Positions 29,554 to 37,952 of a stretch of DNA of 64,000 bases are shown one piece after another. The notes under the pieces are model-generated. The model was not told where the DNA came from. It saw only the letters and a program-made list of their open reading frames with translations, and made no database searches. Both the position numbers and the translations under genes were made by a program. How positions within the stretch are numbered: the stretch's first letter is position 1; the number at the start of each line of letters is the position of its first letter. The DNA is from Rhodobacteraceae bacterium DSL-40 (GTDB taxonomy: Bacteria; Pseudomonadota; Alphaproteobacteria; Rhodobacterales; Rhodobacteraceae): positions 1-64,000 of the forward strand of contig QKPN01000021.1 in the NCBI GenBank assembly GCA_003258405.1, given 5' to 3'.

Positions 29554-31083
29554 ATGACCTCGGGACTTCACCACGTGACGCTCATCACCCGACGGGTGCA
29601 GGCGAATGTCGACTTCTACGCGGGCTTTCTTGGCCTGCGGCTCGTCAAGCGCACGGCCGGGTTCGAGGATGGCGAGCAGCTTCATCTCTTCTACGGTGAC
29701 GGCGGGGCCTCGCCCGGCTCGCTGGTGAGCTTTCTCGTCTGGGAGGACGGGGCGCCGGGGCGCGTCGGCCATGGCCAGGTGGCGGAGATCGCCTTCGCGA
29801 TCCCGCCTGCGTCGGTGGGCGACTGGCTCACCCGGGCGCTCGATCACAGGGTGCGTTCCGACGGTATCTCGCGCGAGTTCGGCGAGACGGTGCTGCGGCT
29901 TCGTGACCCCGACGGGGTGATCGTGAAGCTGGTGGCGGCGGATCTGCCGCCCGATGTGCCCTGGGGCCGGGCGCCTGCGCGGCTGCGCGGGGTGACGCTC
30001 TGGTCGGAGCGTCCGGCGGAGACGGCGGCGTTTCTTGCGCGCTTCGGCTATCGTGCGGGGCCGGTGGAGGGGGGCGTGCAGCGGCTGGTGTCGCAGCGGG
30101 ATGCGATCGACATCCGCGATGCGGGGGGCTTTGTCGAAGGGCTTCCGGGCACCGGAACGGCCGATCACGTGGCGTTGCGGATGGCCGATGATACGGCTCT
30201 CGCGGCGGCGCAGGCGGCCCTCACCGCCGACGGGCCGGTGACAGCGCACGACCGGCTCTATTTCCGCTCGCTCTATGTGCGGGAACCTGGGGGCGCGCTG
30301 ATCGAGCTTGCAACCGACGGGCCGGGATTTGCCGTGGACGAGGCCCCGACGGCACTGGGGCAGACGCTCCGCATTCCGCCCCACATGACGGACCGCGCGG
30401 CGGATCTCGCCGCGATGCTGCCGCAATTCGCCCTGCCGGGCGAGGAAAGGAGACCCATGCGAGACCTGCCGTTCGTTCACCGCTTTCACACCCCCGACGA
30501 TGCCGATGGCTCGGTTCTGCTGCTGCTCCACGGTACGGGCGGCCATGAGGCGAGCCTGATGCCGCTCGCCCGGCGGCTCGCGCCGCGTGCAACGCTTCTG
30601 GGCGTGCGGGGCCGGGCCACCGAGGAGGGCATCGCGCGCTGGTTCCGGCGGATCACTCCGACCTGCTTCGATCAGGCCGACATCCGTGCCGAAGCGGAGG
30701 CCTTCGCGGCGTTCCTGGAAGGGGCAGTTGCGGGCTACGGGCTCGATCCGGCGCGGATCACCGCGCTGGGCTATTCCAATGGCGCGAACTTCGCCGCTGC
30801 GCTGATGGGGCTCCATCCCGGCCTGCTGCAACGGGCGATCCTGCTCCGGCCGATGGCGGCGCTCGACGATCTGCCGGAGGCCGATCTCGCCGGCGTGGAA
30901 GTGCTGAGCCTCTCGGGAGAGCGTGACCCTTACGGGCGGTTCGCGCCGCGGCTCGAACAGTGGCTCGCCGCACGGGGGGCGGATCTCACCGCGGAGGTGC
31001 TGGCCGCGGGGCATGAGCTCACGGATGCAGATCTTGCGCGGGCCGGGGTCTGGCTCGCGCGGACAGGGGCCGCTGCGGCGTGA
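29554..31083 (+). CDS. MhqO-MhqD-like fusion: ring-cleaving VOC dioxygenase plus hydrolase
   Basis: This 509-residue protein joins two enzymes. Residues 1 to about 300 hold two glyoxalase-fold modules (LHHVTLITRRVQANVDFYAG and YFRSLYVREPGGALIELATDG), like MhqO. Residues 302-509 are an alpha/beta hydrolase with LLLHGTGGHEASL, nucleophile GYSNGANFAAAL and AAGHELTDAD, like MhqD. In Bacillus subtilis mhqO and mhqD respond to hydroquinone stress. At the junction Met302 (30457) is preceded by AGGAAAGGAGACCC, a strong internal ribosome site, so the hydrolase may also be made alone. Confidence 0.85.
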   Translation: MTSGLHHVTLITRRVQANVDFYAGFLGLRLVKRTAGFEDGEQLHLFYGDGGASPGSLVSFLVWEDGAPGRVGHGQVAEIAFAIPPASVGDWLTRALDHRVRSDGISREFGETVLRLRDPDGVIVKLVAADLPPDVPWGRAPARLRGVTLWSERPAETAAFLARFGYRAGPVEGGVQRLVSQRDAIDIRDAGGFVEGLPGTGTADHVALRMADDTALAAAQAALTADGPVTAHDRLYFRSLYVREPGGALIELATDGPGFAVDEAPTALGQTLRIPPHMTDRAADLAAMLPQFALPGEERRPMRDLPFVHRFHTPDDADGSVLLLLHGTGGHEASLMPLARRLAPRATLLGVRGRATEEGIARWFRRITPTCFDQADIRAEAEAFAAFLEGAVAGYGLDPARITALGYSNGANFAAALMGLHPGLLQRAILLRPMAALDDLPEADLAGVEVLSLSGERDPYGRFAPRLEQWLAARGADLTAEVLAAGHELTDADLARAGVWLARTGAAAA

Positions 31084-31094
31084 CCCAAGAGATG

Positions 31095-31129
31095 CCTTCA
31101 CCGTGAAAATGACGCTTTTCACGGTGAGG
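31095..31129. repeat. Paired-palindrome hairpin, copy 2
   Basis: TCACCGTGAAAA and TTTTCACGGTGA form a perfect 12-bp stem with a 6-base loop, 12 bp after the stop of the MhqO-MhqD fusion. Sequence and design match copy 1 at 2243-2277. The two arm centres are about 20 bp apart. Confidence 0.6.
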
Positions 31130-31165
31130 TTCCGACGCCCCGGTTGAAGGGGCTGGAATTTCTGC

Positions 31166-31194
31166 GAAGACCGGCCTGCAAAGGGCCGGTCTTT
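31166..31194. terminator. Bidirectional terminator hairpin
   Basis: AAGACCGGCC (31167-31176) and GGCCGGTCTT (31184-31193) form a 10-bp stem around a 7-base loop, followed by a T on the plus strand and by A/T bases on the minus. It separates the convergent fusion gene and FMN reductase gene and could stop both. Confidence 0.65.
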
Positions 31195-31234
31195 CGCGTC
31201 TCGCGTTTGCTTTTTCGGGGTGGCTCGAGGTGCC

Positions 31235-31774
31235 TCAGAGGCTTGTGGCGAAGCCCGCGAGGAAACTCCTGAGCTGGTCGCGGATCGCCTCGTCGGCGAG
31301 CGCGCCGCTATCGTCGAAGACCTTGCCCGCGCGAGAGACCATGAGCTTCTGGCCGAACCAGGGCCGGGTGCCGAGGGTGCGCAGGACCGGGAGCCAGTGG
31401 GCCTGGGCGAGCACGGTGCCGAAGCCGCCGGGCGATGCGCCCATCACTGCGACGGGCTTGTCGCGGAAGGCCGCGCCGCCGTCGCCGCGCGACATCCAGT
31501 CGAGCGCGTTCTTGAAGACGCCCGGCACGCCGTTGTTGTATTCCGGGGTCACGAGCAGCAGGCCATCAGCGGCGGCGAGCTGTTTCTGGAGGGTCACGAC
31601 CGCCTCGGGCAGGCCGTCGCGGGCCTCGTCATCGGCATTGTAGAGCGGCACGCCGGCGATCGAACCGATCTCGATCTCGACGCCCTCGGGGGTGGCTCCG
31701 GCGGCGGCGTGCAGGAGCGCCGTGTTGTAGGAGCCTTTCCTCAGGCTGCCACTGAGGCCGAGAATGCGGGTCAT
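31235..31774 (-). CDS. NADPH-dependent FMN reductase (quinone reductase type)
   Basis: At 179 residues with LGLSGSLRKGSYNTALL (FMN phosphate loop) and TPEYNNGVPGVFKNALDW, this is a flavodoxin-fold NAD(P)H:FMN/quinone reductase of the ChrR/YieF kind. Two-electron reduction of quinones avoids semiquinone radicals, which fits its place between two MhqO-like genes. It lies downstream of the dioxygenase gene on the same strand, 96 bp apart. Confidence 0.92.
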   Translation of the reverse strand: MTRILGLSGSLRKGSYNTALLHAAAGATPEGVEIEIGSIAGVPLYNADDEARDGLPEAVVTLQKQLAAADGLLLVTPEYNNGVPGVFKNALDWMSRGDGGAAFRDKPVAVMGASPGGFGTVLAQAHWLPVLRTLGTRPWFGQKLMVSRAGKVFDDSGALADEAIRDQLRSFLAGFATSL

Positions 31775-31870
31775 GGTCGTCTCCTTGTCATGCGCCGTCC
31801 GGCGCGGGCGCCGGGGCAGGTGAACAGCACCCGGGGGCGGGGCGCAAGGGCCGCCGCCCCCGGGCGGGGT

Positions 31871-32815
31871 TCAATCGAGCGGTTTCAGCCGCGCCTCGAT
31901 CCGGGCGCGCTGGTCTTCGAGGAAGGGGGGCAGGGAGAGGCCCTCGCCCATCGTCTCGCGGGGCTCGTCCACGTCGAAGCCCGGTCCGTCGGTCGCGATC
32001 TCGAAGAGGACGCCGCCCGGTTCACGGAAGTAGAGCGAGCGGAAATAGTAGCGTTCGACTTCACCGGAATTCGGCACGCCGAGCTCGCGGAGCCGGGTTG
32101 CCCAGGCGGTGAGCGTTTCCGGGTCCGGGGTGCGGAAGGCGACATGGTGCACCGCGCCTGCGCCCTGCTGCGCCACCGGCAGGCCGGGATCTTCGGTCAC
32201 GTGGATCTCGGCCGCGGCGCCGCCCGCGCCCGTCTCGAAGATGTGGATCACCGGCCCGCTGCCGCCGGGGGCGGCGCACTCGCCCTTGCGGCGGAAGTTC
32301 ATCACGCCGGTGAGGACGGCTTCGGTGGGGGCAAGCCGCGGCACCGACAGGGTAACGGGACCGAGGCCGAGGATCTGGTGCTCCATCGGAACCGGGCTTC
32401 GTTCCCAGGGGTGGCCCGGGCGGCCCGGATCGGCGGTGAAGCGCAGGCGCTGGCCTTCCGGATCCTCGGCGTCGAGCGTGGCGCGCCCGGCGGTCTCGGT
32501 AATGGCGCCGGGCGAGAGGCCGGCGTCGCGCAGGCGTGCCGCCCAGTAGTCGAGGCTCGCCTCGGGCACGCGCAGGCCGGTGCGGCCGATCGCGCGGGTG
32601 CCGCGGCGTTCGGGGCCGACGGGCCAGTCGAAGAAGGTGATGTCGCTGCCCGGGCTGCCGGCACCATCGGCGAAGAAGAGGTGATAGGCGGAGGTGTCAT
32701 CCTGGTTCACCGTCTTCTTTACGCGCCGGAGCCCGAGGGTGCCGGTGTAGAAGCGGTTGTTGGCGGCGGCGTCGGCGGTGATCGCCGTGAGGTGGTGAAG
32801 TCCTGTGAGTTCCAT
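31871..32815 (-). CDS. Ring-cleaving VOC dioxygenase, MhqO-like
   Basis: The 314-residue protein holds two vicinal-oxygen-chelate modules, with metal-binding histidines likely in GLHHLTAIT and AGAVHHVAF and a glutamate in EPGGVLFEIATDGPGF. It belongs to the MhqO/LinE-like group acting on hydroquinones. It resembles the N-terminal half of the fusion at 29554. It is divergent from a LysR gene, which is the expected regulator, and precedes the FMN reductase. Confidence 0.9.
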   Translation of the reverse strand: MELTGLHHLTAITADAAANNRFYTGTLGLRRVKKTVNQDDTSAYHLFFADGAGSPGSDITFFDWPVGPERRGTRAIGRTGLRVPEASLDYWAARLRDAGLSPGAITETAGRATLDAEDPEGQRLRFTADPGRPGHPWERSPVPMEHQILGLGPVTLSVPRLAPTEAVLTGVMNFRRKGECAAPGGSGPVIHIFETGAGGAAAEIHVTEDPGLPVAQQGAGAVHHVAFRTPDPETLTAWATRLRELGVPNSGEVERYYFRSLYFREPGGVLFEIATDGPGFDVDEPRETMGEGLSLPPFLEDQRARIEARLKPLD

Positions 32816-32995
32816 GGGTGGTCCTCCTTTCCCGACTTGAATAAAGCGCGATGCGGCGCCTTGTGCAGGGGGCGGCGGGCCAACCGGGTGTTCGCGCGGG
32901 AGAAACGGCGGGGTCTTGCCCGGCGTGGCCGCACCGGGGCGATTTCCTGCGCGGAGGCAATTCCCCCGGTGGCGGTTTTGCGGCAGGCTTGCGCC

Positions 32996-33907
32996 ATGAA
33001 ATGGACGCTCAATGATATCGAGACCTTTTTGGCGGTGATCGAGGCCGGGAGCATTTCCGGCGCGGCGGCGCGGGCCAATCTGGCGAAATCGGTGGTGAGC
33101 AAGCGGGTGAGCGCCTTCGAGCAGGCGCTGGGCACGCCGCTTTTCACCCGCCATGCCGGGCGCATTGCGCCGACTGACGGGGCGCTCGCGCTGGCGGAAC
33201 GGCTGCGCCCGGCGCTGGCCGAACTGGTCGCCGCGGCGGAAGGGGCTGCCTCGGGGCCGCGCGGCCTGCGCGGGCGCCTGGCGATCTCGGCGCCGATGAG
33301 CTTCGGGATCCGCCATCTCGGGCCCGTCGTCGCGGATTTCGCCGTCGCGCATCCCGATCTCGAGATCGTGCTCGATTATGACGATCAGATCACGCGGCTG
33401 GCCCCGGCAGGCTTCGATGTCGCAGTGCGGATCGGGGTGCTGGCCGACAGCACGCTTGTCGCGCGCAAGCTTTGCGAGGACCGGCGGGCGGTGGTGGCGA
33501 GCCCCGGATACCTTGCGCAGCATGGGGCGCTCGAGTCTCCGGCGGATCTCGCGCGCCATCGGGCGATCAACTATCTCAACCTCAGGCTCGGCGATGTCTG
33601 GAGCTTTCCGGCGGAGGTGCCGCTGCCGCAGCCCGGCCGTATCAGCACCAACAACGGCGAGGCGATCCGCGACATGGCGCTCGCCGGGCTCGGCCTCGCG
33701 CTGCTGCCGCTCTTCATCGTGCATGATGCACTGGGGTCGGGCCGGCTCGTGCAGGTGCTGCCGGAGCTCGCGCCCGAACCGCTGCCGATCAGCGCGGTCT
33801 GGCCGCCCGCCCGGCCGATGCCGGGCAAGGTGAGGCTCTTCGTCGATCACCTTGCCGGAGCCTTCGGCGGCACCCCGCCCTGGCAGGTGGCGGCAGGTCA
33901 GGGTTAA
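32996..33907 (+). CDS. LysR-family regulator, probable controller of the quinone module
   Basis: The 303-residue protein starts with the winged helix WTLNDIETFLAVIEAG...VVSKRVSAFEQALG and has a standard effector domain (SAPMSFGIRHLGPVVADF). The divergent arrangement with the MhqO-like gene (180 bp shared region) indicates that it controls that gene and the FMN reductase. In Bacillus the related genes answer to a MarR-type repressor instead, so the regulator type differs. Confidence 0.9.
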   Translation: MKWTLNDIETFLAVIEAGSISGAAARANLAKSVVSKRVSAFEQALGTPLFTRHAGRIAPTDGALALAERLRPALAELVAAAEGAASGPRGLRGRLAISAPMSFGIRHLGPVVADFAVAHPDLEIVLDYDDQITRLAPAGFDVAVRIGVLADSTLVARKLCEDRRAVVASPGYLAQHGALESPADLARHRAINYLNLRLGDVWSFPAEVPLPQPGRISTNNGEAIRDMALAGLGLALLPLFIVHDALGSGRLVQVLPELAPEPLPISAVWPPARPMPGKVRLFVDHLAGAFGGTPPWQVAAGQG

Positions 33908-34130
33908 CCGCTCGCATCTTTACCTTTGCTCAATCTTTGAGGACCTGAGTGGATGGCACTCCGGCGCGGTCATGCCCCGAACGCCGGTTATTTCAGAAGA
34001 CCATTTTTGCCGGACGAAGGAGATTTTCGATGAGCAGAGTCCGCTGCCGTGGAGGCAGGCCATCCGGGATCGTGCAGAAGGGGAGCGGGGCGGGCTCGTG
34101 GCCGCGCACCGCGCGCCGGGGGCCGAGGCC

Positions 34131-34580
34131 GTGAGCGTCTTTCGCATCGTCTTTCAGTCGATCGTCGGCCTGCTCTTCGCCGGGCTCGCGATCATGGCGC
34201 TTTCACCGCTCATGGCGGGGTTCGCCGATGGGCAGGGGGCGGTCTGGCTGATGCTGTTGCCGCTGGCGGCCGTGACACTCCTCGTGGGCCTTGCCCCCAC
34301 GCTCCGCCAGGCCTTCGGACGGGGGTGTCTTTGCGTCGGCGGCGCGATCTTCCTGCTGCCGATCTCGACGATGATCCTTTCGAGCGTTGTCTTCGTCGAG
34401 ACTGTGGATGTGGCGGATAGCGCCGACACGGCCGTCGCGGCGGCCGGGGGCGCGCTTGCGGGCGGCATGATGACGGGGCTCGCCGGGGTCGTTGGCTTCT
34501 TCCTTGGCGGGTTCCTCCTGCTCCTGGGGCTCGTGCTGTCGCTCGGCGGGCGCAGGGAGGTCCTGGTCTTTCGGGGATGA
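34131..34580 (+). CDS. Four-helix integral membrane protein
   Basis: The start is uncertain; GTG at 34131 (VSVFRIVFQSIVGLLFAG) gives 149 residues and begins at the first membrane helix, whereas the open frame extends back to 33852 into the LysR gene. Four hydrophobic segments are visible, the last one (GVVGFFLGGFLLLLGLVLSL) glycine and leucine rich. No catalytic motif is seen and I do not recognise the family. It is convergent with mmsA. Confidence 0.65.
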   Translation: MSVFRIVFQSIVGLLFAGLAIMALSPLMAGFADGQGAVWLMLLPLAAVTLLVGLAPTLRQAFGRGCLCVGGAIFLLPISTMILSSVVFVETVDVADSADTAVAAAGGALAGGMMTGLAGVVGFFLGGFLLLLGLVLSLGGRREVLVFRG

Positions 34581-34632
34581 GGCCAAGGTTCGAGCCGCGG
34601 CTTGCGCCGCGGCCCGGTTTTCGTGGGAAAGG

Positions 34633-36135
34633 TCAGCCGAGGGTCGGCATGACGAACTCGGCATCGGTGCGCTGGCCGGTGGGCCAGCGGAGCGTCGTCG
34701 TCTTGATGCGGGTGTAGAAGCGGATGCCTTCCATCCCGTGGATCGCGTGATCGCCGAAGATGGAGGCTTTCCAGCCGCCGAAGCTGTGGAAGGCCATCGG
34801 CACCGGGATCGGCACGTTCACGCCCACCATGCCGACCTCGATGTCCTGGGCGAAGGCGCGCGCGGTGTCGCCGTCGCGGGTGAAGATCGCGGTGCCGTTG
34901 GCATACTGGCAGGAGGAAATGAGATCGACCGCCTCCTGATAGCTGTTGCTGCGCACGACCGAGAGCACGGGGCCGAAGATCTCTTCCTGCCAGACCGACA
35001 TCTCGGGGGTCACGTTGTCGAGGAGCGTGCCGCCGATGTAGTAGCCGTTCTCGTAGCCCTGCTTGTCCTGACGGAAGCTACGACCGTCGGTGACGACCTT
35101 GGCGCCTTGGGCTTCGCCCTTGTCGATCAGGCCGCGGATGCGCTCAAGCGCCTGCTGGGTGACGATCGGACCCATCTCGGAGGCGGTGTCGGACGCCGGG
35201 CCGACCTTCAGCGCCTCGATCTTCGGCACGAGGCGCTCGATCAGCGCGTCCGCCACCGCGTCCGTCACCGGGACCGCGACGGAGATCGCCATGCAGCGCT
35301 CGCCCGCCGAGCCGAAGGCTGCGCCCATCAGTGCGTTGGCCGCCATGTCGAGATCGGCGTCGGGCATGATGACGGCGTGGTTCTTCGCCCCTCCGAGCGC
35401 CTGGACGCGCTTGCCGTTGGCGCTGCCGGTCTCGTGGATGTACTTTGCAATCGGGGTCGAGCCCACGAAGGAGATCGCGGCGACATCGGGGTGGTGGAGC
35501 AGGGTGTCGACGGCGAGCTTGTCCCCCTGAATGACGTTGAAGACGCCTGCGGGCAGGCCCGCTTCGGTCAGCCATTCCGCCATCAGCAGCGAAGCGGAAG
35601 GATCGCGTTCGGAGGGCTTCAGCACAAAGGTGTTGCCGCAGGCCAGCGCCACCGGGAACATCCACATCGGCACCATGGTCGGGAAGTTGAAGGGCGTGAT
35701 GCCCGCGACCACGCCGAGGCTCTGGCGGATGTTGTAGGTGTCGACGCCGGTGCCGACGTTTTCGGAAAAGTCGCCCTTGAGATGCGTGGGCACGCCCACA
35801 GCGAACTCGACGACCTCGAGGCCGCGGGTCACTTCGCCGAGTGCATCGTCATGCGTCTTGCCATGTTCGGAGGAGATGGCGCGGGCGAGCTCGTCGGCGC
35901 GCTCCCAGAGGATCGACTTGAAGCGGTCGAGGATACGCGCGCGGCGGAGCGCGGGGGTCTTCGACCAGGCTGGCCAGGCAGCGCGGGCGGACGCAACGGC
36001 GGTATTCACTTCCTCGACAGAGGCGAGCGCCACGGTTTTGCTGCTCTCACCGGTCGCCGGGTCGAAGACCGGCTGGCTGCGGCCCGAGGTTCCGGCCACG
36101 CGGGCGTTGTCGATATAGTGGGCGATCTCGATCAT
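34633..36135 (-). CDS. mmsA: CoA-acylating methylmalonate-semialdehyde dehydrogenase (MmsA/IolA)
   Basis: The 500-residue aldehyde dehydrogenase has the MmsA hallmarks: [21 protein letters not shown], the catalytic Cys281 in [16 protein letters not shown], and the closing region [21 protein letters not shown]. It converts malonic or methylmalonic semialdehyde to acetyl- or propionyl-CoA, the last step of inositol breakdown (and of valine breakdown). Its place beside the iol genes supports the inositol role. It is divergent from a LysR gene with a strong palindrome between them. Confidence 0.95.
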   Translation of the reverse strand: MIEIAHYIDNARVAGTSGRSQPVFDPATGESSKTVALASVEEVNTAVASARAAWPAWSKTPALRRARILDRFKSILWERADELARAISSEHGKTHDDALGEVTRGLEVVEFAVGVPTHLKGDFSENVGTGVDTYNIRQSLGVVAGITPFNFPTMVPMWMFPVALACGNTFVLKPSERDPSASLLMAEWLTEAGLPAGVFNVIQGDKLAVDTLLHHPDVAAISFVGSTPIAKYIHETGSANGKRVQALGGAKNHAVIMPDADLDMAANALMGAAFGSAGERCMAISVAVPVTDAVADALIERLVPKIEALKVGPASDTASEMGPIVTQQALERIRGLIDKGEAQGAKVVTDGRSFRQDKQGYENGYYIGGTLLDNVTPEMSVWQEEIFGPVLSVVRSNSYQEAVDLISSCQYANGTAIFTRDGDTARAFAQDIEVGMVGVNVPIPVPMAFHSFGGWKASIFGDHAIHGMEGIRFYTRIKTTTLRWPTGQRTDAEFVMPTLG

Positions 36136-36222
36136 TGGTGCGCTCCCTTTGCGATCCTGTGTCGTCTGGGGCGGAAGGTATGTTTGCAGCGGTGCGGGGT
36201 AAATGGTAGTCTTTGGAAGTTA

Positions 36223-36242
36223 GTTATGCGTATTTGCATAAC
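36223..36242. promoter_or_regulatory. Palindromic operator between mmsA and LysR genes
   Basis: GTTATGC and GCATAAC are perfect 7-bp arms around a 6-base AT-rich spacer. The core ATGC-N6-GCAT has the T-N11-A layout of LysR sites. It lies 87 bp upstream of mmsA and 40 bp before the LysR start. Confidence 0.6.
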
Positions 36243-36281
36243 ATGGCGCTTGCAGAGCATGGCAGCGGAGGCCGGGCGGCG

Positions 36282-37220
36282 ATGGACTGGGAGGATGCGC
36301 GGCTGTTTCTGACCGTGGCGCGCGAGGGCCGCCTTCTGGGCGCGGCGAAGCGGCTCGGGATCAACCAGTCGACGCTGAGCCGGCGCCTCACGCATCTCGA
36401 GCGCGATCTTCAGACCACGCTGGTGGTGCGGGGGCCGCAGGGCTGTGCGCTGACCGCGGAGGGGCAGGCCCTTGCCCAGCGGCTCGAGCGGGCGGAGGAT
36501 GCCCTGCTCGAGGGCGAGGCGCTCTTTCGCGACCGATCGACGCGGGTTTCGGGCACGGTGCGGATCGGTACTCCGGATGGCTTCGGGGTGCATTTTCTCG
36601 CCCCGCGGCTCAATTGGCTCGCCACCCGGCACCCGGACCTCGCCCTGGAGCTGGTGCCGGTGCCGCGCAGCTTCTCGCTCTCGCAGCGGGAGGCGGATGT
36701 CGCGATCATCGTCGGGCGGCCGGAGCGCGGGCGGGCGGTGGTGAGCCGGCTCACGGATTATTCGCTCGGGCTCTATGCGGCGCAGGACTATCTCGCGGAG
36801 ATGGGCGCGCCCAAGGCGCCGGAGGATCTCGCGGCCCACCGGCTCGTGGGCTACGTCGAGGATCTGCTCTATGCCCGTACGCTCGACTATGCCGCGGAGT
36901 TCTTCGGTGCCTTGCCGCCGCGGATCGCGATCTCGAGCGCGCTCGGGCAGTTCGAGGCGGTGCGGGCGGGGGCGGGCGTCGGTGTACTCCACGACTATAT
37001 CGCGCGGAAAGAAGCCGGCCTCGTGCGGCTCATGCCGGAGATCTCGGTGCGGCGCTCCTACTGGCTCGCCTATCACGAGAGCCAGCGGGCCATTCACCGG
37101 GTGCAGGCGGTGGTAAGCTTCATCAAGGCTGCGGTTGCGCGCGAGCCGGGCTGGGTGATCGACGGGAGCGGGGGGCCGGGCGCTCAGGCGAGCGCGGCGA
37201 GACCTTCCCAGACGAGATAG
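36282..37220 (+). CDS. LysR-family regulator, likely of mmsA
   Basis: From ATG at 36282 (GGAGG ten bases upstream) the protein has 312 residues: winged helix MDWEDARLFLTVAREG...INQSTLSRRLTHLERDL and an effector domain. In-frame starts at 36243 and 36213 (TTG) would place the operator inside or against the gene. It is divergent from mmsA, the probable target. Its 3' end overlaps that of the TauE gene by 37 bp in convergent orientation. Confidence 0.87.
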   Translation: MDWEDARLFLTVAREGRLLGAAKRLGINQSTLSRRLTHLERDLQTTLVVRGPQGCALTAEGQALAQRLERAEDALLEGEALFRDRSTRVSGTVRIGTPDGFGVHFLAPRLNWLATRHPDLALELVPVPRSFSLSQREADVAIIVGRPERGRAVVSRLTDYSLGLYAAQDYLAEMGAPKAPEDLAAHRLVGYVEDLLYARTLDYAAEFFGALPPRIAISSALGQFEAVRAGAGVGVLHDYIARKEAGLVRLMPEISVRRSYWLAYHESQRAIHRVQAVVSFIKAAVAREPGWVIDGSGGPGAQASAARPSQTR

Positions 37221-37927
37221 ACCGAGAGCACGAAGAGCGTCACCTGGATGAAGGCGATGTAGATCCGGTCGGGCAGCCACTGGGTGATCTTGCGACCCGT
37301 CAGAACACCCGCCGCGGCGATGGCCGCCATGGCGAAGAACCCCTTCCAGGCGAAGTCATGCATCAGGCCGACGGCGGCATAGGCCGGCAGCTTGCAGAGA
37401 TTGACCGCGGCAAAGACGATGGTGACGGTGCCGGCGTAGTTCATCTTGGGCAGGCCCTGGGGCAGCACGAAGGCCTGGAAGGGCGGGGCCCCCGAATGCG
37501 AGATGAAGCTGGTTATGCCGGTGAGGATGCCCCAGAACACGCCCTTGCGCGCATCAAACGGATGCGGCGCCGTCTGGGCGCGCAGTTTTCGCACCGTGGC
37601 CTGGATGCAGTAGGAGAGGCCGATCGCGCCGGTCAGGAGCGTTGCGAGCGGCCCCGAGAGCCAGCCTGCGAGCAGAGCCGCGATGGCGACGCCCGCGGCG
37701 CCGGCAGGGATCAGCACCTTGAGGTTCGGCGTGGAATATTCGTGGCGGTAGAGCCATACGCCGAAGACGTCGCTCGCGATATAGACCGGCAGCAGCACGC
37801 CCGCTGCGGTGAGCGGGTCCATCCAGATCGAGAGGAGCGGGATCGCCAGCGCAGCGGCGGAAGAGAGCCCGCCCTTCGAGGTGCCGACGATGAACGCCGC
37901 GAGTGCGTAGAGCGCGAAATGGTCCAA
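37184..37927 (-). CDS. TauE/SafE-family sulfite/anion exporter-like permease
   Basis: This 247-residue membrane protein shows about eight hydrophobic segments and two repeated signatures, FIVGTSKGGLSSAAALAIPLL and GILTGITSFISHSGAPPFQAF, typical of TauE/SafE. The start appears to be TTG at 37927, with GGAG nine bases before it, because no ATG precedes the first membrane helix. The family exports sulfite and organosulfur or carboxylate anions. Position between LysR and LacI genes of the inositol locus suggests a link, but the substrate is unknown. Confidence 0.85.
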   Translation of the reverse strand: MDHFALYALAAFIVGTSKGGLSSAAALAIPLLSIWMDPLTAAGVLLPVYIASDVFGVWLYRHEYSTPNLKVLIPAGAAGVAIAALLAGWLSGPLATLLTGAIGLSYCIQATVRKLRAQTAPHPFDARKGVFWGILTGITSFISHSGAPPFQAFVLPQGLPKMNYAGTVTIVFAAVNLCKLPAYAAVGLMHDFAWKGFFAMAAIAAAGVLTGRKITQWLPDRIYIAFIQVTLFVLSVYLVWEGLAALA

Positions 37928-37952
37928 GGAGGAACGCTCCGTGTCTGGGGGG

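Noticed and set aside
31220-33907. 895-residue plus-strand frame joined to the LysR gene
   Set aside because: Only the part from 32996 is LysR. The upstream 590 residues are antisense to the FMN reductase and dioxygenase genes.
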